Assembly (NCBI GenBank): GCA_963717115.1
Contig: CAVQVO010000020.1
Span: forward strand, 1,054,001 to 1,118,000
DNA: 64,000 nucleotides
Direction: 5' to 3'
DNA from: JBBQUN01 sp963717115
Lineage (GTDB): Bacteria > Actinomycetota > Acidimicrobiia > Acidimicrobiales > SZUA-35
A program made the position numbers and the translations under genes. The notes under the pieces were generated by a model. The model had not been told where the DNA came from, searched no databases, and was given only the letters and a program-made list of their open reading frames with translations. Below are positions 18,224 through 27,064 of the stretch, in pieces (the stretch's first letter is position 1; the number at the start of each line of letters is the position of its first letter).

Positions 18224-19092
18224 GCTTCATCCTCGTTGTTCTCGTCGTGGTTGGTGTCGCGATTTCGTCGATCGTCGTCGCCGCGGCGCCGATCGGCGCC
18301 GTCGTCGAGATCGGTCATGTCCTTCGCCCAGTGCGCCCATGGGGCCTTCTGGCGATCCCAGAGCTCCTGCAGGTATTCCTTGTCGCGCAGGGTGTCCATG
18401 CACTGCCAGAAATCGCGGTGGCGATAGGCGGCCAGCTGTCCGTCCTTGGCCAGGCGCTGCAGGGGTTCCTTGGAGAAGTCGGTGGCGTCGCCCGGGATGT
18501 AGTCGAGGACCTCGGGCTCGAGGACGAAGAAGCCGCCATTGATCCAGCCCTCACCCATCTGGGGCTTCTCGTTGAACGACGTGACCGAATCGCCGTCGAA
18601 CTCGAGTTCGCCGAACCGGGCGGGCGGGCGGACCGCCGTCAGGGTCGCCAGCTTGCCCTGGGCGCGATGAAAGGCAAGGAGCGCATCGAGATCGACGTCG
18701 CTGACGCCATCACCGTAGGTGACCATGAAGGTCTCGGTGAGGTGCGGTGCCAGCCTGCGGAGGCGTCCTCCGGTGTGCGCATCGAGACCGGTATCGATCA
18801 TCGAGATGGTCCATTCCTCGTCGGAGGCTGCGCCATGGCGGGTGACGTGGCCATCCTTCAGATTGACCGTCAGATCGGATTCGAGATGGGCGTACTCGGA
18901 GAAGTACCGCTTGATGTACTGACCCATGTAGCCCAGCGCCACGATGAAGTCCTGATGCCCGTACTGGGCGTAGTGCTTCATGATGTGCCACATGATCGGT
19001 CGGCCACCGATCTCGACCATCGGCTTGGGCCGGAGGTGGGTTTCCTCCGAGAGTCGACTGCCGACACCGCCGGCCAGGATCACGGTCTTCAT
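18220..19092 (-). CDS. rfbF: Glucose-1-phosphate cytidylyltransferase
   Basis: A 290-residue protein from ATG 19092; the frame is open far upstream but homology starts here. It makes CDP-glucose from CTP and glucose-1-phosphate. Signatures are ILAGGVGSRLSEETHLRPKPMVEIGGRP (pyrophosphorylase loop, residues about 5-32), MWHIMKHYAQYGHQDFIVALGYMG, FMVTYGDGVSDVD, and FNEKPQMGEGWINGGFFV. The last 35 residues are an unusual acidic/basic tail rich in D, R, N and E (DDGADRRRGDDDRR and beyond) not seen in the typical 257-residue enzyme. The SDR partner follows with a 4-base overlap. Confidence 0.93.
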   Translation of the reverse strand: MKTVILAGGVGSRLSEETHLRPKPMVEIGGRPIMWHIMKHYAQYGHQDFIVALGYMGQYIKRYFSEYAHLESDLTVNLKDGHVTRHGAASDEEWTISMIDTGLDAHTGGRLRRLAPHLTETFMVTYGDGVSDVDLDALLAFHRAQGKLATLTAVRPPARFGELEFDGDSVTSFNEKPQMGEGWINGGFFVLEPEVLDYIPGDATDFSKEPLQRLAKDGQLAAYRHRDFWQCMDTLRDKEYLQELWDRQKAPWAHWAKDMTDLDDGADRRRGDDDRRNRDTNHDENNEDEA

Positions 19093-19443
19093 GGTGGACC
19101 TTTCTGAACGACGAACGCCTTCAGGGTAGTTGCCTGCCATCGGGGCACCGATGGAACGATTCGCCCACCGCGGGCGCGAGCCCTCACGGATCCTTCGGCG
19201 AACGAGGTCGGCTCCGGCTCCATCGGCCCGGGCCCCGGCGCCTTGAGCGGTCGCCCGATCCGAATGCTGAGCGAACCTACCTTGTCGCGACCTTCTCCCT
19301 TTGGCGACGTCGGACCGTGTAGTACAACGGCCGAGGACGACGTTTCCGGCCATCGGCCCGGACCCGCGGGTTCGGCCCTGGTCGGAGCAACGCCGTCGGC
19401 GGAACCCAACGATGCCCATTCGATGCACGAACGGCGGGAGACC
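19093..19443. other. Divergent intergenic region
   Basis: About 350 bases lie between rfbF (minus) and sugar transferase paralogue B (plus). The frame of the sugar transferase stays open back to 19243, but that stretch codes for a low-complexity N-terminus without homology. The region presumably carries both promoters. No RNA gene, strong hairpin terminator or repeat was recognised. The GC-rich palindrome GGCCCGGGCC lies near 19,228. Confidence 0.4.
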
Positions 19444-21003
19444 ATGATGACGACTTCGCCATCGGCGACGTCGAGAGCGACACAATCGAGGCCATCGATG
19501 CGGCGGAGGTGGCGCTCCGTGGTCCAGCTGGCGATCCTGGTCACCACCTGGTCGGCCACGATCGGGACATCCGCCCTCGACGCCCGAGACGGGGTGGTCG
19601 CGGGGCTCGCCGCGGCCGCCGTTGGCGGCGTGTCGCTCCATCGGCGCAGCGCACGACACGGCTTGATCCGGAGCTTCACCCAGGACGTGAGTGATGTCGT
19701 GGTCTCGATGACCTCGGCCGCCGGGATGGCCGTGATCGTCGGATCGGTCCTCGGCGCTGGGGTGGCCCTCGTTTCCGTCGGCGCAGGCTGGGTCATCAGT
19801 TGCGCCACGCTCCTCGTGATCCGGGCGATCATGACTCGCTCGGCAGGCCGAACCGCCGCCACCCGTCGACGAGTGGCGATCATCGGCACCGGACGCGATG
19901 CCGCCGAGCTCGTCAGCCTCGTCGCCGAGCACCCCGAAGGCCCGTTCGAGCTTGCGGGCGTGATCGGCCACCTGCCGACGGCCCAACAGAGCGGGATCGC
20001 CGATCACTGGATCGGGCCGAGTGACGACCTCGCAGCGTTGGCCCGGGATCATCGGATCCAGACCGCCATGATCACCACGACCGGATTCCGGTCGGATCGC
20101 TTCCGTCGCCTCCTGAAGGATGCCGAAGAGGCAGGCATCGACGTCATGCTCAGCTCCGGAGTGGCCCGGATCGGGGCCCACCGGGTGCAGTTCGATTCGA
20201 TCGTCCACGAACCGATGGTCGGCATCGACTGGGCGCGGTCCAGTCGAACACAGGTCGCCATCGGTCGAACCGTCGACATCGTGGGAGCCACGATCGCCTT
20301 GGTGTTGGCCGGTCCGATCCTGCTGCTCGCGGCGCTGGCCGTGAAGGCCTGCGACCGTGGGCCCGTGCTGTACCGCTCGGGACGGATCGGCCGTGACCGT
20401 CAACCGTTCGACATGATGAAGTTCCGGTCGATGCGACCCGACGCCGACCGGCTCAAGCACGAGCTGGCCTCGCAGAACGAACGCTCGGGCCCCCTGTTCA
20501 AGATCAGCAACGACCCGAGGATCACCCCCGTCGGACGGTTCCTGCGGGAGACGTCGATCGACGAACTGCCCCAGCTCATCAACGTGATCCGAGGCGAGAT
20601 GAGCCTGGTCGGCCCCCGACCGGCGCTGCCCGAGGAGGCCGAGGCCTTCGACGACGAACTCGGCCGACGATTCGCCGTCCGACCCGGCATCACGGGACTG
20701 TGGCAGGTCGAGGCTCGCTCCAACGCCGCCTTCGGCGCGTATCGCCGGCTCGACCTCCACTACGTCGACAACTGGTCACTGCTCCTCGACCTGCAGATCC
20801 TCGCCGCCACGGCCGTGCAGGTGGCGACCAGTCTGGTGCTGCTGCCCCTTTCGGTCCTGCGTCGCTCGCCCTCGACCGATGGCGTCGCCCCGGTCGTCGA
20901 CACCCGCCCCGAGGCCGGTGCCTCGGTCATCGATCTGCGCCGGCGTGTCGACCGGGGCACGTCGCCATCCTCGCCATCCTCGGCAGCGTCAGCCGGCCAC
21001 TGA
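19444..21003 (+). CDS. WbaP/WcaJ-type exopolysaccharide sugar transferase (paralogue B)
   Basis: About 519 residues from ATG 19444, preceded by GCGGGAG at a good ribosome-site distance; ATG 19447 and 19423 are alternatives. The architecture is the same as paralogue A: transmembrane helices, a Rossmann region (VAIIGTGRDAAELVSLVAEHPEG), then the catalytic domain with MMKFRSMRPDADRLKHEL, ETSIDELPQLINVIRGEMSLVGPRPALPEE and RPGITGLWQVEARSNAAFGAYRRLDLHYVDNWS. The core is nearly identical to the gene at 12,889, indicating a within-locus duplication. It would start a lipid-linked glycan on undecaprenyl phosphate. Whether A and B use different sugars is unknown. Confidence 0.92.
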   Translation: MMTTSPSATSRATQSRPSMRRRWRSVVQLAILVTTWSATIGTSALDARDGVVAGLAAAAVGGVSLHRRSARHGLIRSFTQDVSDVVVSMTSAAGMAVIVGSVLGAGVALVSVGAGWVISCATLLVIRAIMTRSAGRTAATRRRVAIIGTGRDAAELVSLVAEHPEGPFELAGVIGHLPTAQQSGIADHWIGPSDDLAALARDHRIQTAMITTTGFRSDRFRRLLKDAEEAGIDVMLSSGVARIGAHRVQFDSIVHEPMVGIDWARSSRTQVAIGRTVDIVGATIALVLAGPILLLAALAVKACDRGPVLYRSGRIGRDRQPFDMMKFRSMRPDADRLKHELASQNERSGPLFKISNDPRITPVGRFLRETSIDELPQLINVIRGEMSLVGPRPALPEEAEAFDDELGRRFAVRPGITGLWQVEARSNAAFGAYRRLDLHYVDNWSLLLDLQILAATAVQVATSLVLLPLSVLRRSPSTDGVAPVVDTRPEAGASVIDLRRRVDRGTSPSSPSSAASAGH

Positions 21004-21005
21004 GG

Positions 21006-24000
21006 TCAGAGCACCACGGACTCGGCACCGAGGAGGACGCGCAGTTCCGGGATCAGCCCGTTGCCGGTGTCGACGCAGTAGTCGTCGGAGAGCTTGACGG
21101 CCTGGGAGTCGCTCAGATGGATGTAGACCGAGGCGTCGCCCTGATGGGCCGACAGCACGACCTTGAGTTCTCGGATGAGCTCGTCGGAGAGCTGGTTGGG
21201 CCGGATCTCGAGTCGCAGGGGGGGCGATCCGCCGAGCACGTCGGGCTCGAAGACCTCGATGGACTGCGCCATCAGCTTCGGCTGGTCGTCGCGCTTGTCG
21301 ACACGACCCCGCACGATCACGATGCGATCGTCTTCGAGCAGATGCCCATAGTCGGTGAACGTGCGGGGAAAGACCATCGTCTCGGCCGACGCCGTGAGGT
21401 CTTCGAGGACGAAGATGCCCATCAGGTCACCCCGCTTGGTCCACTTGCGCTGCAGCGCCGTGACGACCCCACCGACGGCGACCATGGCACCGTCTTCGGC
21501 CTCGTCGAGGGCGCCGAGTTTGGTGTCGGCCTTGCGAGCGAGTGCCGCCTCGGCCCCCATCAGGGGATGGTCCGAGACGTACAGGCCCAACATCTCCTTC
21601 TCGTAGGCCAGTCGCTGTGACTTGTCGAACTCGACATTGGAGATCGACGGACGGTCATCGAACGAGGGCCCCCCATCACTTCCGCCGAAGAGGGTCATCA
21701 CCCCCATGTCGTGTTCCTTGCGGCTGCTGACGGTCTTGTCGATGATGTCTTCGAAGACGAGCAACAGACCCTGACGGGTGTGGCCGAGGGAGTCGAAGCC
21801 CCCCGCCTTGATGAGCGACTCGATCGTGCGTTTGTTGAGCACGCTGTAGTCGACCCGTTCGCAGAAGTCGACGAAGCTCGCATAGGGCCCGTTCGCCTGC
21901 CGTTCCCGGATGATGTGCTCGACGAGTCCGCTCCCGACGTTCCGGATGGCCGACAGACCGAACGGAATGACGTTGAGCGGCCGGCCGTCGGGACCCGGTG
22001 CCGCATCCACGTCGGGGTCGGCGATCGAGGTGAAGTCGAGATCGGACCGGTTGACGTCGGGCACGAGGACCTTGATCCCCATCTGGCGGCATTCGTTGAG
22101 GTAGATCGCGGCCTTGTCGAGGCTCGATTTCACCGAGGTCAGCAGGGACGCGAAGTACTCGACCGGATAGTTCGCCTTCAGGTACGCCGTTTGGTAGCTG
22201 ACGAGGCCATATCCGTAGGAGTGGCTCTTGTTGAAGGCGTAGTCGGCGAACGGCTCGATGATGTCGAACCAGTCGTCACCGAGCTTGCGGCCGTAGCCAT
22301 TCGTCTCGCAGCCCTCGACGAACTTCACCCGCTCCTTGGCGATCATCTCGCGGATCTTCTTGCCGCAGGCCTTGCGGAGGTTGTCGGCATCGGCGAGGGA
22401 GTAGCCGGCGAATTTCTGCGCGATCCGCATGACCGACTCTTGGTAGATCATGAGCCCGTACGTTCCGCCGAGGATCTCCTCGGCGTCGTCGTGCAGGTAG
22501 GTGATGGCCTGCCGACCGTTCTTCCGGTCGGCGTAGTCGTTGTGCATGTTGGCCGCCATCGGCCCGGGCCGATAGAGCGCGACCAGGGCGGCGACGTCTT
22601 CGAATCCGGTTGGCGCCATCGAGCGCATCAGGGCCCGCATGGGCGTGGACTCGAGTTGGAACACCCCGACGGTGTTGCCGGCCTGCAGGAGTCGATAGGT
22701 GGCCTCGTCCTCGAGGTCGACGTCGTCGATGTCGAGATCGATCCCCCGCACCGTCTTGATGAGTTCGATCGTGTCGGAGATGACGTCGAGGTTGCGCAGC
22801 CCCAGGAAGTCCATCTTCAGCAGGCCGAGGTCCTCGACCCCGTGCATCTCGTACTGGGTGACGACCGGGGCTTCCTCGATCGGCTTGCCCGGTTCGGGCT
22901 TGCGCTGGATCGGCAGGTAGGTCGTGAGCGGATCCTTGGTGATCACCACGGCCGCGGCGTGGATGCCGTCGGAGCGCCGGAGGCCTTCGAGGCCGCGGGC
23001 GACGTGGATGACCTTGGCCATGTCGTCGTCGGTGTCGACCATCGATCGGAGCTCGGCGGCCATCTTGTAGCCGTCGGCGTACTTCTCGGATTCCTCGAAG
23101 CAGTAGCGCAGCGGGGTGTCGCGGCCCATCACCAGCGGCGGCATGGCCTTGGCCGCCTTGTCGCCGACGGCATAGGGGTAGCCGAGCACCCGGGCGCCAT
23201 CACGGACGGCAGCACGGGCCTTGATCTGCGAGAACGTGACGATCTGGGCCACGTGGTCGCGGCCGTAGCGTTCGGCGGCGTAGCGGATCATCTCGTCCCG
23301 GTAGCGGGAGTCGAAGTCCATGTCGATGTCGGGCATCGAGATCCGGGACGGGTTGAGGAACCGTTCGAAGAGCAGATCGTATTTGATCGGGTCGAGGTCG
23401 GTGATCCAGAGGCAGTAGGCGACGGCGCACCCGGCCGCCGAGCCACGGCCGGGCCCCACCCGGATCCCGCTCCGCCGGGCGTGGGCGATCAGGTCCCACG
23501 TGATCAGGAAGTAGGAGCTGAATCCCATGTTCTTGATCACTTCGAGCTCGTAGACGAGCCGCTCGACGACCGAATCGGGGAGCTGGTTGCCCCACCGCTT
23601 CTTGGCCCCCTCCATGGTCAGTGACAGCAGGTATTCGTCGGCGCCGGCGTGACCCTCGGGAATCGGGAAGTCGGGCAACTGGGGCTTGCCGAACTCGATG
23701 TCGACCTTGCAGCGCTCGGCGATCCACAACGTGTTGTCGCAGGCCTCGGGCAGCTCGGCCCACAGGTGCCGCATCTCGGCGGCCGACTTCACGTAGTGCT
23801 GATCGCCGTGGAACTTGAACCGGTTCGGATCGGACATCAGGGAACCGGTCTGGACGCACAGCAACGCGTCGTGCGCCTCGTGATCGTGCTGCTCGGTGTA
23901 GTGCGAGTCGTTGGTGGCGAGCAGCGGGGCGCCGATCTTGCGGGCGATCTCGAGCAGCTTGGGGTTGGTGGCCCGCTGCTCGGGGATGCCGTGATCCTGG

Positions 24001-24566
24001 ATCTCGATGAAGAAGTTGTCCTTGCCGAAGATGTCCTGCAGGCGGGCTGCCTTCTCGAGCGCCGCCGCCTCGTTGCCGGCCATCAGGGACTGCAGGACGT
24101 GACCGCCGAGGCAACCCGAGGTGGCGATGACGCCCTTGGCGTGGTCGGAGAGCACGTCCCAGTCGACGCGGGGCTTGTAGTAGTAGCCCTCCATGTAGGC
24201 CCGCGAGGCCAGTTGGATGAGGTTCTTGTAGCCGGTGTCGTTCTCGGCCAGGGCGATCAGGTGGTAGTAGAGCTTCTTGCCGCCGTCGATGTCGCCACCG
24301 GAGTCGTCGAGCTTCCCGCGCCGGCTCGGGCGCTCGAAACGGGAGTCGTCGGCCTGGTAGAGCTCGCATCCGATGACCGGGTTGATGTCGTTCTTCTTGC
24401 AGGCCCGATAGAAGTCGAGCACGCCGTACATGTTGCCGTGATCGGTGATCCCGAGCGCCGGCTGGCCATCGGCTGCGACCTTGGCCACCAGGTCATCGAG
24501 GCGGGACGCCCCGTCGAGCATCGAGAACTCGGTGTGCACATGCAGATGTGTGAACGACGAAACCAC
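21006..24566 (-). CDS. dnaE: DNA polymerase III alpha subunit
   Basis: An approximately 1,186-residue replicative polymerase subunit. GTG 24566 is chosen as start because GAGGAG lies about six bases before it; a TTG six bases earlier is possible. The N-terminal PHP domain begins FTHLHVHTEFSMLDGASRLDDLV. The polymerase core has GPGRGSAAGCAVAYCL and the catalytic MPDIDMDFDSRYRDEMIRY. Further on are FDIIEPFADYAFNKSHSYGYGLVSYQTAYLKANYP and, near the end, an OB-fold region (VVTALQRKWTKRGDLMGIFVLEDL). Length and order match DnaE1 of actinobacteria. It converges on sugar transferase paralogue B, two bases away. Confidence 0.97.
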   Translation of the reverse strand: MVSSFTHLHVHTEFSMLDGASRLDDLVAKVAADGQPALGITDHGNMYGVLDFYRACKKNDINPVIGCELYQADDSRFERPSRRGKLDDSGGDIDGGKKLYYHLIALAENDTGYKNLIQLASRAYMEGYYYKPRVDWDVLSDHAKGVIATSGCLGGHVLQSLMAGNEAAALEKAARLQDIFGKDNFFIEIQDHGIPEQRATNPKLLEIARKIGAPLLATNDSHYTEQHDHEAHDALLCVQTGSLMSDPNRFKFHGDQHYVKSAAEMRHLWAELPEACDNTLWIAERCKVDIEFGKPQLPDFPIPEGHAGADEYLLSLTMEGAKKRWGNQLPDSVVERLVYELEVIKNMGFSSYFLITWDLIAHARRSGIRVGPGRGSAAGCAVAYCLWITDLDPIKYDLLFERFLNPSRISMPDIDMDFDSRYRDEMIRYAAERYGRDHVAQIVTFSQIKARAAVRDGARVLGYPYAVGDKAAKAMPPLVMGRDTPLRYCFEESEKYADGYKMAAELRSMVDTDDDMAKVIHVARGLEGLRRSDGIHAAAVVITKDPLTTYLPIQRKPEPGKPIEEAPVVTQYEMHGVEDLGLLKMDFLGLRNLDVISDTIELIKTVRGIDLDIDDVDLEDEATYRLLQAGNTVGVFQLESTPMRALMRSMAPTGFEDVAALVALYRPGPMAANMHNDYADRKNGRQAITYLHDDAEEILGGTYGLMIYQESVMRIAQKFAGYSLADADNLRKACGKKIREMIAKERVKFVEGCETNGYGRKLGDDWFDIIEPFADYAFNKSHSYGYGLVSYQTAYLKANYPVEYFASLLTSVKSSLDKAAIYLNECRQMGIKVLVPDVNRSDLDFTSIADPDVDAAPGPDGRPLNVIPFGLSAIRNVGSGLVEHIIRERQANGPYASFVDFCERVDYSVLNKRTIESLIKAGGFDSLGHTRQGLLLVFEDIIDKTVSSRKEHDMGVMTLFGGSDGGPSFDDRPSISNVEFDKSQRLAYEKEMLGLYVSDHPLMGAEAALARKADTKLGALDEAEDGAMVAVGGVVTALQRKWTKRGDLMGIFVLEDLTASAETMVFPRTFTDYGHLLEDDRIVIVRGRVDKRDDQPKLMAQSIEVFEPDVLGGSPPLRLEIRPNQLSDELIRELKVVLSAHQGDASVYIHLSDSQAVKLSDDYCVDTGNGLIPELRVLLGAESVVL

Positions 24567-24760
24567 GCCCAACTCCTCGACCGACTCCTGCCCCAGGCTC
24601 CCATCGACGGCGGGTCAGCGCCAGATGGTGGCCGTCGATCCGACCGGCCCCGGTCGAACGACCCTCACGAACGACGATCACCCGACCGGAACCGGAATGA
24701 CACCACTGTGATTCGGCCTCGTACCCTAGCAGCCGGCGTGCTCGGATCGAGCGTCGGCGA

Positions 24761-25628
24761 TCAGGAGATGCCGGTGCGGACCCGGAACTCGGCGCTCTCG
24801 GAGAAGCCCACCATGACCTCGCCCCGACGGGTGCCCCGGTTCAGCAGGCCGACCCAGTAGTCGTAGCCGGCCGCATCGGGTTCCCGGCCCATCACGTTCA
24901 GGTAGACCCGGCGAACGAAGTCGCGGTTGCTGAGGCTTCCGTACATGGTCTGGAACTCGCCGGAGGAGGCGAAGTTGTCCGAGACCGAGCTCAGCGTCGT
25001 TCCGGCGATCATCTGCCCGATCCAGTAGTCGAGGCCGCCCTGATCGCTGGCTCGACGGAAGTAGGCCTGGTAGAGCCGCTGGATCCCCGGCGAATAGTTG
25101 GTGGCGACCCCGCCGCATCCGGCGCCCTGGTTGGCCGGTGTGGCGATGGGCGACGGCGAGGACGAGCGACAGCGTCCCGAGGCTCGTGTCGGCGCGAGCG
25201 AACTGGACGACCGCCCAGATCTGGCCGTTGGCATCACAGCGCACACCGACGCCCGCAACCACGAGATTCGGATCGACGATGAGGTTGCGGTGGGACGGCG
25301 AGCGCATCCAGGCATCGGTGATCTGACCGGTCAGTGCGCCCCGGGCGATGATCTCGGCCCGCCCGTCGGTGGAGTGCACCAGACCCACCCGCCCGGCCAT
25401 CGTGTCGGCCCACACCTGCGAGGCGTTGGCCAGACCGCCCTCGGCGGCGATGGCACCGATGCCACGGGCCGCCCGCTCGTTGTTGATCTGGGCCAGCAAC
25501 TGCGCCTCGAGCGCATCCTCGGTCGAGCCGGCACCGACTGGGGCTGCGAAGAGACCTCCGGCGACGGTCGTCAGCGCCACCAGCGCCGCGATCAGGCAGA
25601 AACGAACACGCACCGAGAACTCGATCAT
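24761..25628 (-). CDS. Secreted CAP-domain protein with C-terminal DUF4214 (frame broken once)
   Basis: From ATG 25628 a signal peptide (FCLIAALVALTTVAGGLFAAPVGA) leads to a CAP/SCP-like domain with LEAQLLAQINNERAARGI, WMRSPSHRNLIVDPNLVVAGVG and IWAVVQFA. In this frame the rest is Arg-rich nonsense. In the neighbouring frame, from about 25,145 down, a DUF4214 domain is clear: IQRLYQAYFRRASDQGGLDYWIGQMIAG, FASSGEFQTMYG, NVMGREPDAAGYDYWVGLLNRG. One base gained or lost at about 25,135-25,155 joins them into one protein of about 288 residues. CAP plus DUF4214 proteins are known as secreted actinobacterial proteins of unclear function. An assembly indel is the simplest reading; natural decay is possible. 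Confidence 0.8.
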
Positions 25629-26041
25629 GGACTTCGGAACCTCTTGGGTCAGTGCCGCCGGTGGCAGGCCCGAGGGGGCCGCGCCAAACCAGAACATGGC
25701 TGCCTCGTAAGGAGCCGGCGGGCGAGGAGGGGTCGTACGCAGGTCAACAAGAGAGTGCTTCGGCCGCGACCCCGCGAACATGAGCACCCCGGTGGTGCTC
25801 CTGCCACGGCTCCGCGCCGCCGGTCAAGCTAGCACCCCCGTCGTCGCCTCCGCCCGCTCCGGGTCGTCGAACACCCCCGCACGACATCACCGGCAGCGGT
25901 CGGTGGGCGCCCAGTGTGAGGCCTTTGCCGCAGGCCAGACTGGTCGCACTTCCGCGCGACGCCGATCGCCGAAACCGCGAAAAAAGTTTGCGATTCGGTG
26001 ACGATGACGTGTCGAAATGGGGTCGAGAACGGTTTCGGGCT
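25629..26041. other. Intergenic region upstream of the CAP gene
   Basis: About 410 bases between the CAP-DUF4214 start and the hairpin array. An A-rich patch near 25,980 (AAAAAAGTTTGCG) is the least GC-rich stretch nearby and could be part of a promoter reading toward the CAP gene. No gene is supported; the CAP frame is open up to 25787 but its codons there have no recognisable signal. Confidence 0.35.
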
Positions 26042-26133
26042 CCCTCGCCGCTACGCGGTCCCCCGCCGCTACGCGGTCCCCCCGCCGCTACGCGGCCCCC
26101 TCGCCGCTACGCGGTCCCTCGCCGCTACGCGGT
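26042..26133. repeat. Tandem array of five hairpin repeats
   Basis: Five units of 18-19 bases lie end to end at 26042-26059, 26060-26077, 26078-26096, 26097-26115 and 26116-26133. Each contains CCGCTACGCGG, a four-base stem (CCGC/GCGG) around TAC. The units differ only in the C/T-rich spacer and, in one copy, the last base. The stop codon of the minus-strand unknown gene (26125-26127) falls inside the last unit, so the array forms its 3' untranslated region. It may act as an RNA stabiliser or weak terminator, or be a slippage product. Confidence 0.85.
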
Positions 26134-26775
26134 GTCGAAGCGCTCCAGGAACTCGGCCATGGCCCAGCCCCACGCGATCACGTGGCCGCCCGACACGGGG
26201 TCGACGTCGTCGAAGAGCGACTCGACCGCCGGTGGTTTGGTGGACTCGTGATCGAGCACGAGCAGGGAGTCCTCGCAACGCCCCTGCATCGTTCGATCGC
26301 TGAAATCGAGGCTCTGGTAGCGCTTGGCCAACCGCCGTCCCCAGGCCCGCTCCTCCCCGTTGATCCGGGTCTCGGGCCAGGGCCGGACGTCGGTCAGTCC
26401 GATGAAGGCCTCGAGCGGCCCCGGATGAGCCGCTCGTGCCGACACCACGACGTCCTCGTCGGGAAAGGCCATGAGCGTGCGGTGATATTGCGCCGACATG
26501 AGTGCCTTGAGCACCGAGGACCGGTTCCGCACCCGACCGACGCAGCCGATACCGAGCACCAGCGCCGGTGTGCCCCCGATGCGCTCCAGGGTCGTGAAGA
26601 CGAACCCCCGGAGCTTGTCCTTGTCGAAGGCCTGGCTGACCAGCACCCACTCATCGGCCTGCTTCGACAACAGTCCGGCCTGCCAGCCGAGGCTGACGGC
26701 ACTGAGATCGGCCATGTCCCCCATTTCGGCGTCGGTCAGCGCCGTGCAGTCCTTCGTTACCACCTCGATGGTCAT
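26125..26775 (-). CDS. Conserved-looking protein of unknown function
   Basis: A 216-residue soluble protein from ATG 26775. I do not recognise its family with certainty. It starts with MTIEVVTKDCTALTDAEM and has an alternating alpha/beta pattern: VLVSQAFDKDKLRGFVFTTLERIGG and PALVLGIGCVGRVRNRSSVLKALMSAQYH. This could be an acetyltransferase-like fold, with VLVSQAFD-KLRGFVFTTL as beta strands. There are no membrane segments. It lies upstream of the hairpin array and downstream of a 17-base palindrome. Codon use is like its neighbours. Confidence 0.6.
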   Translation of the reverse strand: MTIEVVTKDCTALTDAEMGDMADLSAVSLGWQAGLLSKQADEWVLVSQAFDKDKLRGFVFTTLERIGGTPALVLGIGCVGRVRNRSSVLKALMSAQYHRTLMAFPDEDVVVSARAAHPGPLEAFIGLTDVRPWPETRINGEERAWGRRLAKRYQSLDFSDRTMQGRCEDSLLVLDHESTKPPAVESLFDDVDPVSGGHVIAWGWAMAEFLERFDTA

Positions 26776-26911
26776 TGACTCGGTCCCCTCGTGCGTGCTG
26801 TCCCCGGTTCGGCTGACGGGTCGAGCGATGGCCTCGGTGGTCCAAGACCGGGCACCGGTTCGAGTCGTACTTCACCGGGTGACCACCCAACCCGACCCGA
26901 GCGGGGCAAGG

Positions 26912-26928
26912 GAGTCGTGGCACGACTC
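26912..26928. promoter_or_regulatory. 17-base palindrome in the upstream region of the unknown gene
   Basis: GAGTCGTG-G-CACGACTC is a perfect inverted repeat of eight bases around one central base. It lies 137 bases before the start of the 216-residue gene and 137 bases after the end of the proteasome activator gene, in an otherwise featureless 289-base gap. A dimeric repressor site is plausible; a short terminator stem for bpa is the alternative, but no T-run follows. Confidence 0.4.
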
Positions 26929-27064
26929 GCTTCCATCCGTACGGCGCTGTTCCGTGATCCCCCGGGCGTGTCCGCCCGTCAGTCGGCCACCAGTTTCCCG
27001 AATGGCCCCCGGGTCCGTCAAACTGAGATGGCGGGCACCGCCACGGCCGGGCCGTTCGGCGTGG

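Noticed and set aside
19243..19443. N-terminal extension of sugar transferase paralogue B
   Set aside because: The frame is open, but composition is non-coding and a good ribosome site precedes ATG 19444.
26845..26865. TTCGAGT sequence resembling a tRNA T-loop
   Set aside because: The flanking bases do not form a T-stem and no acceptor or anticodon arms fit.
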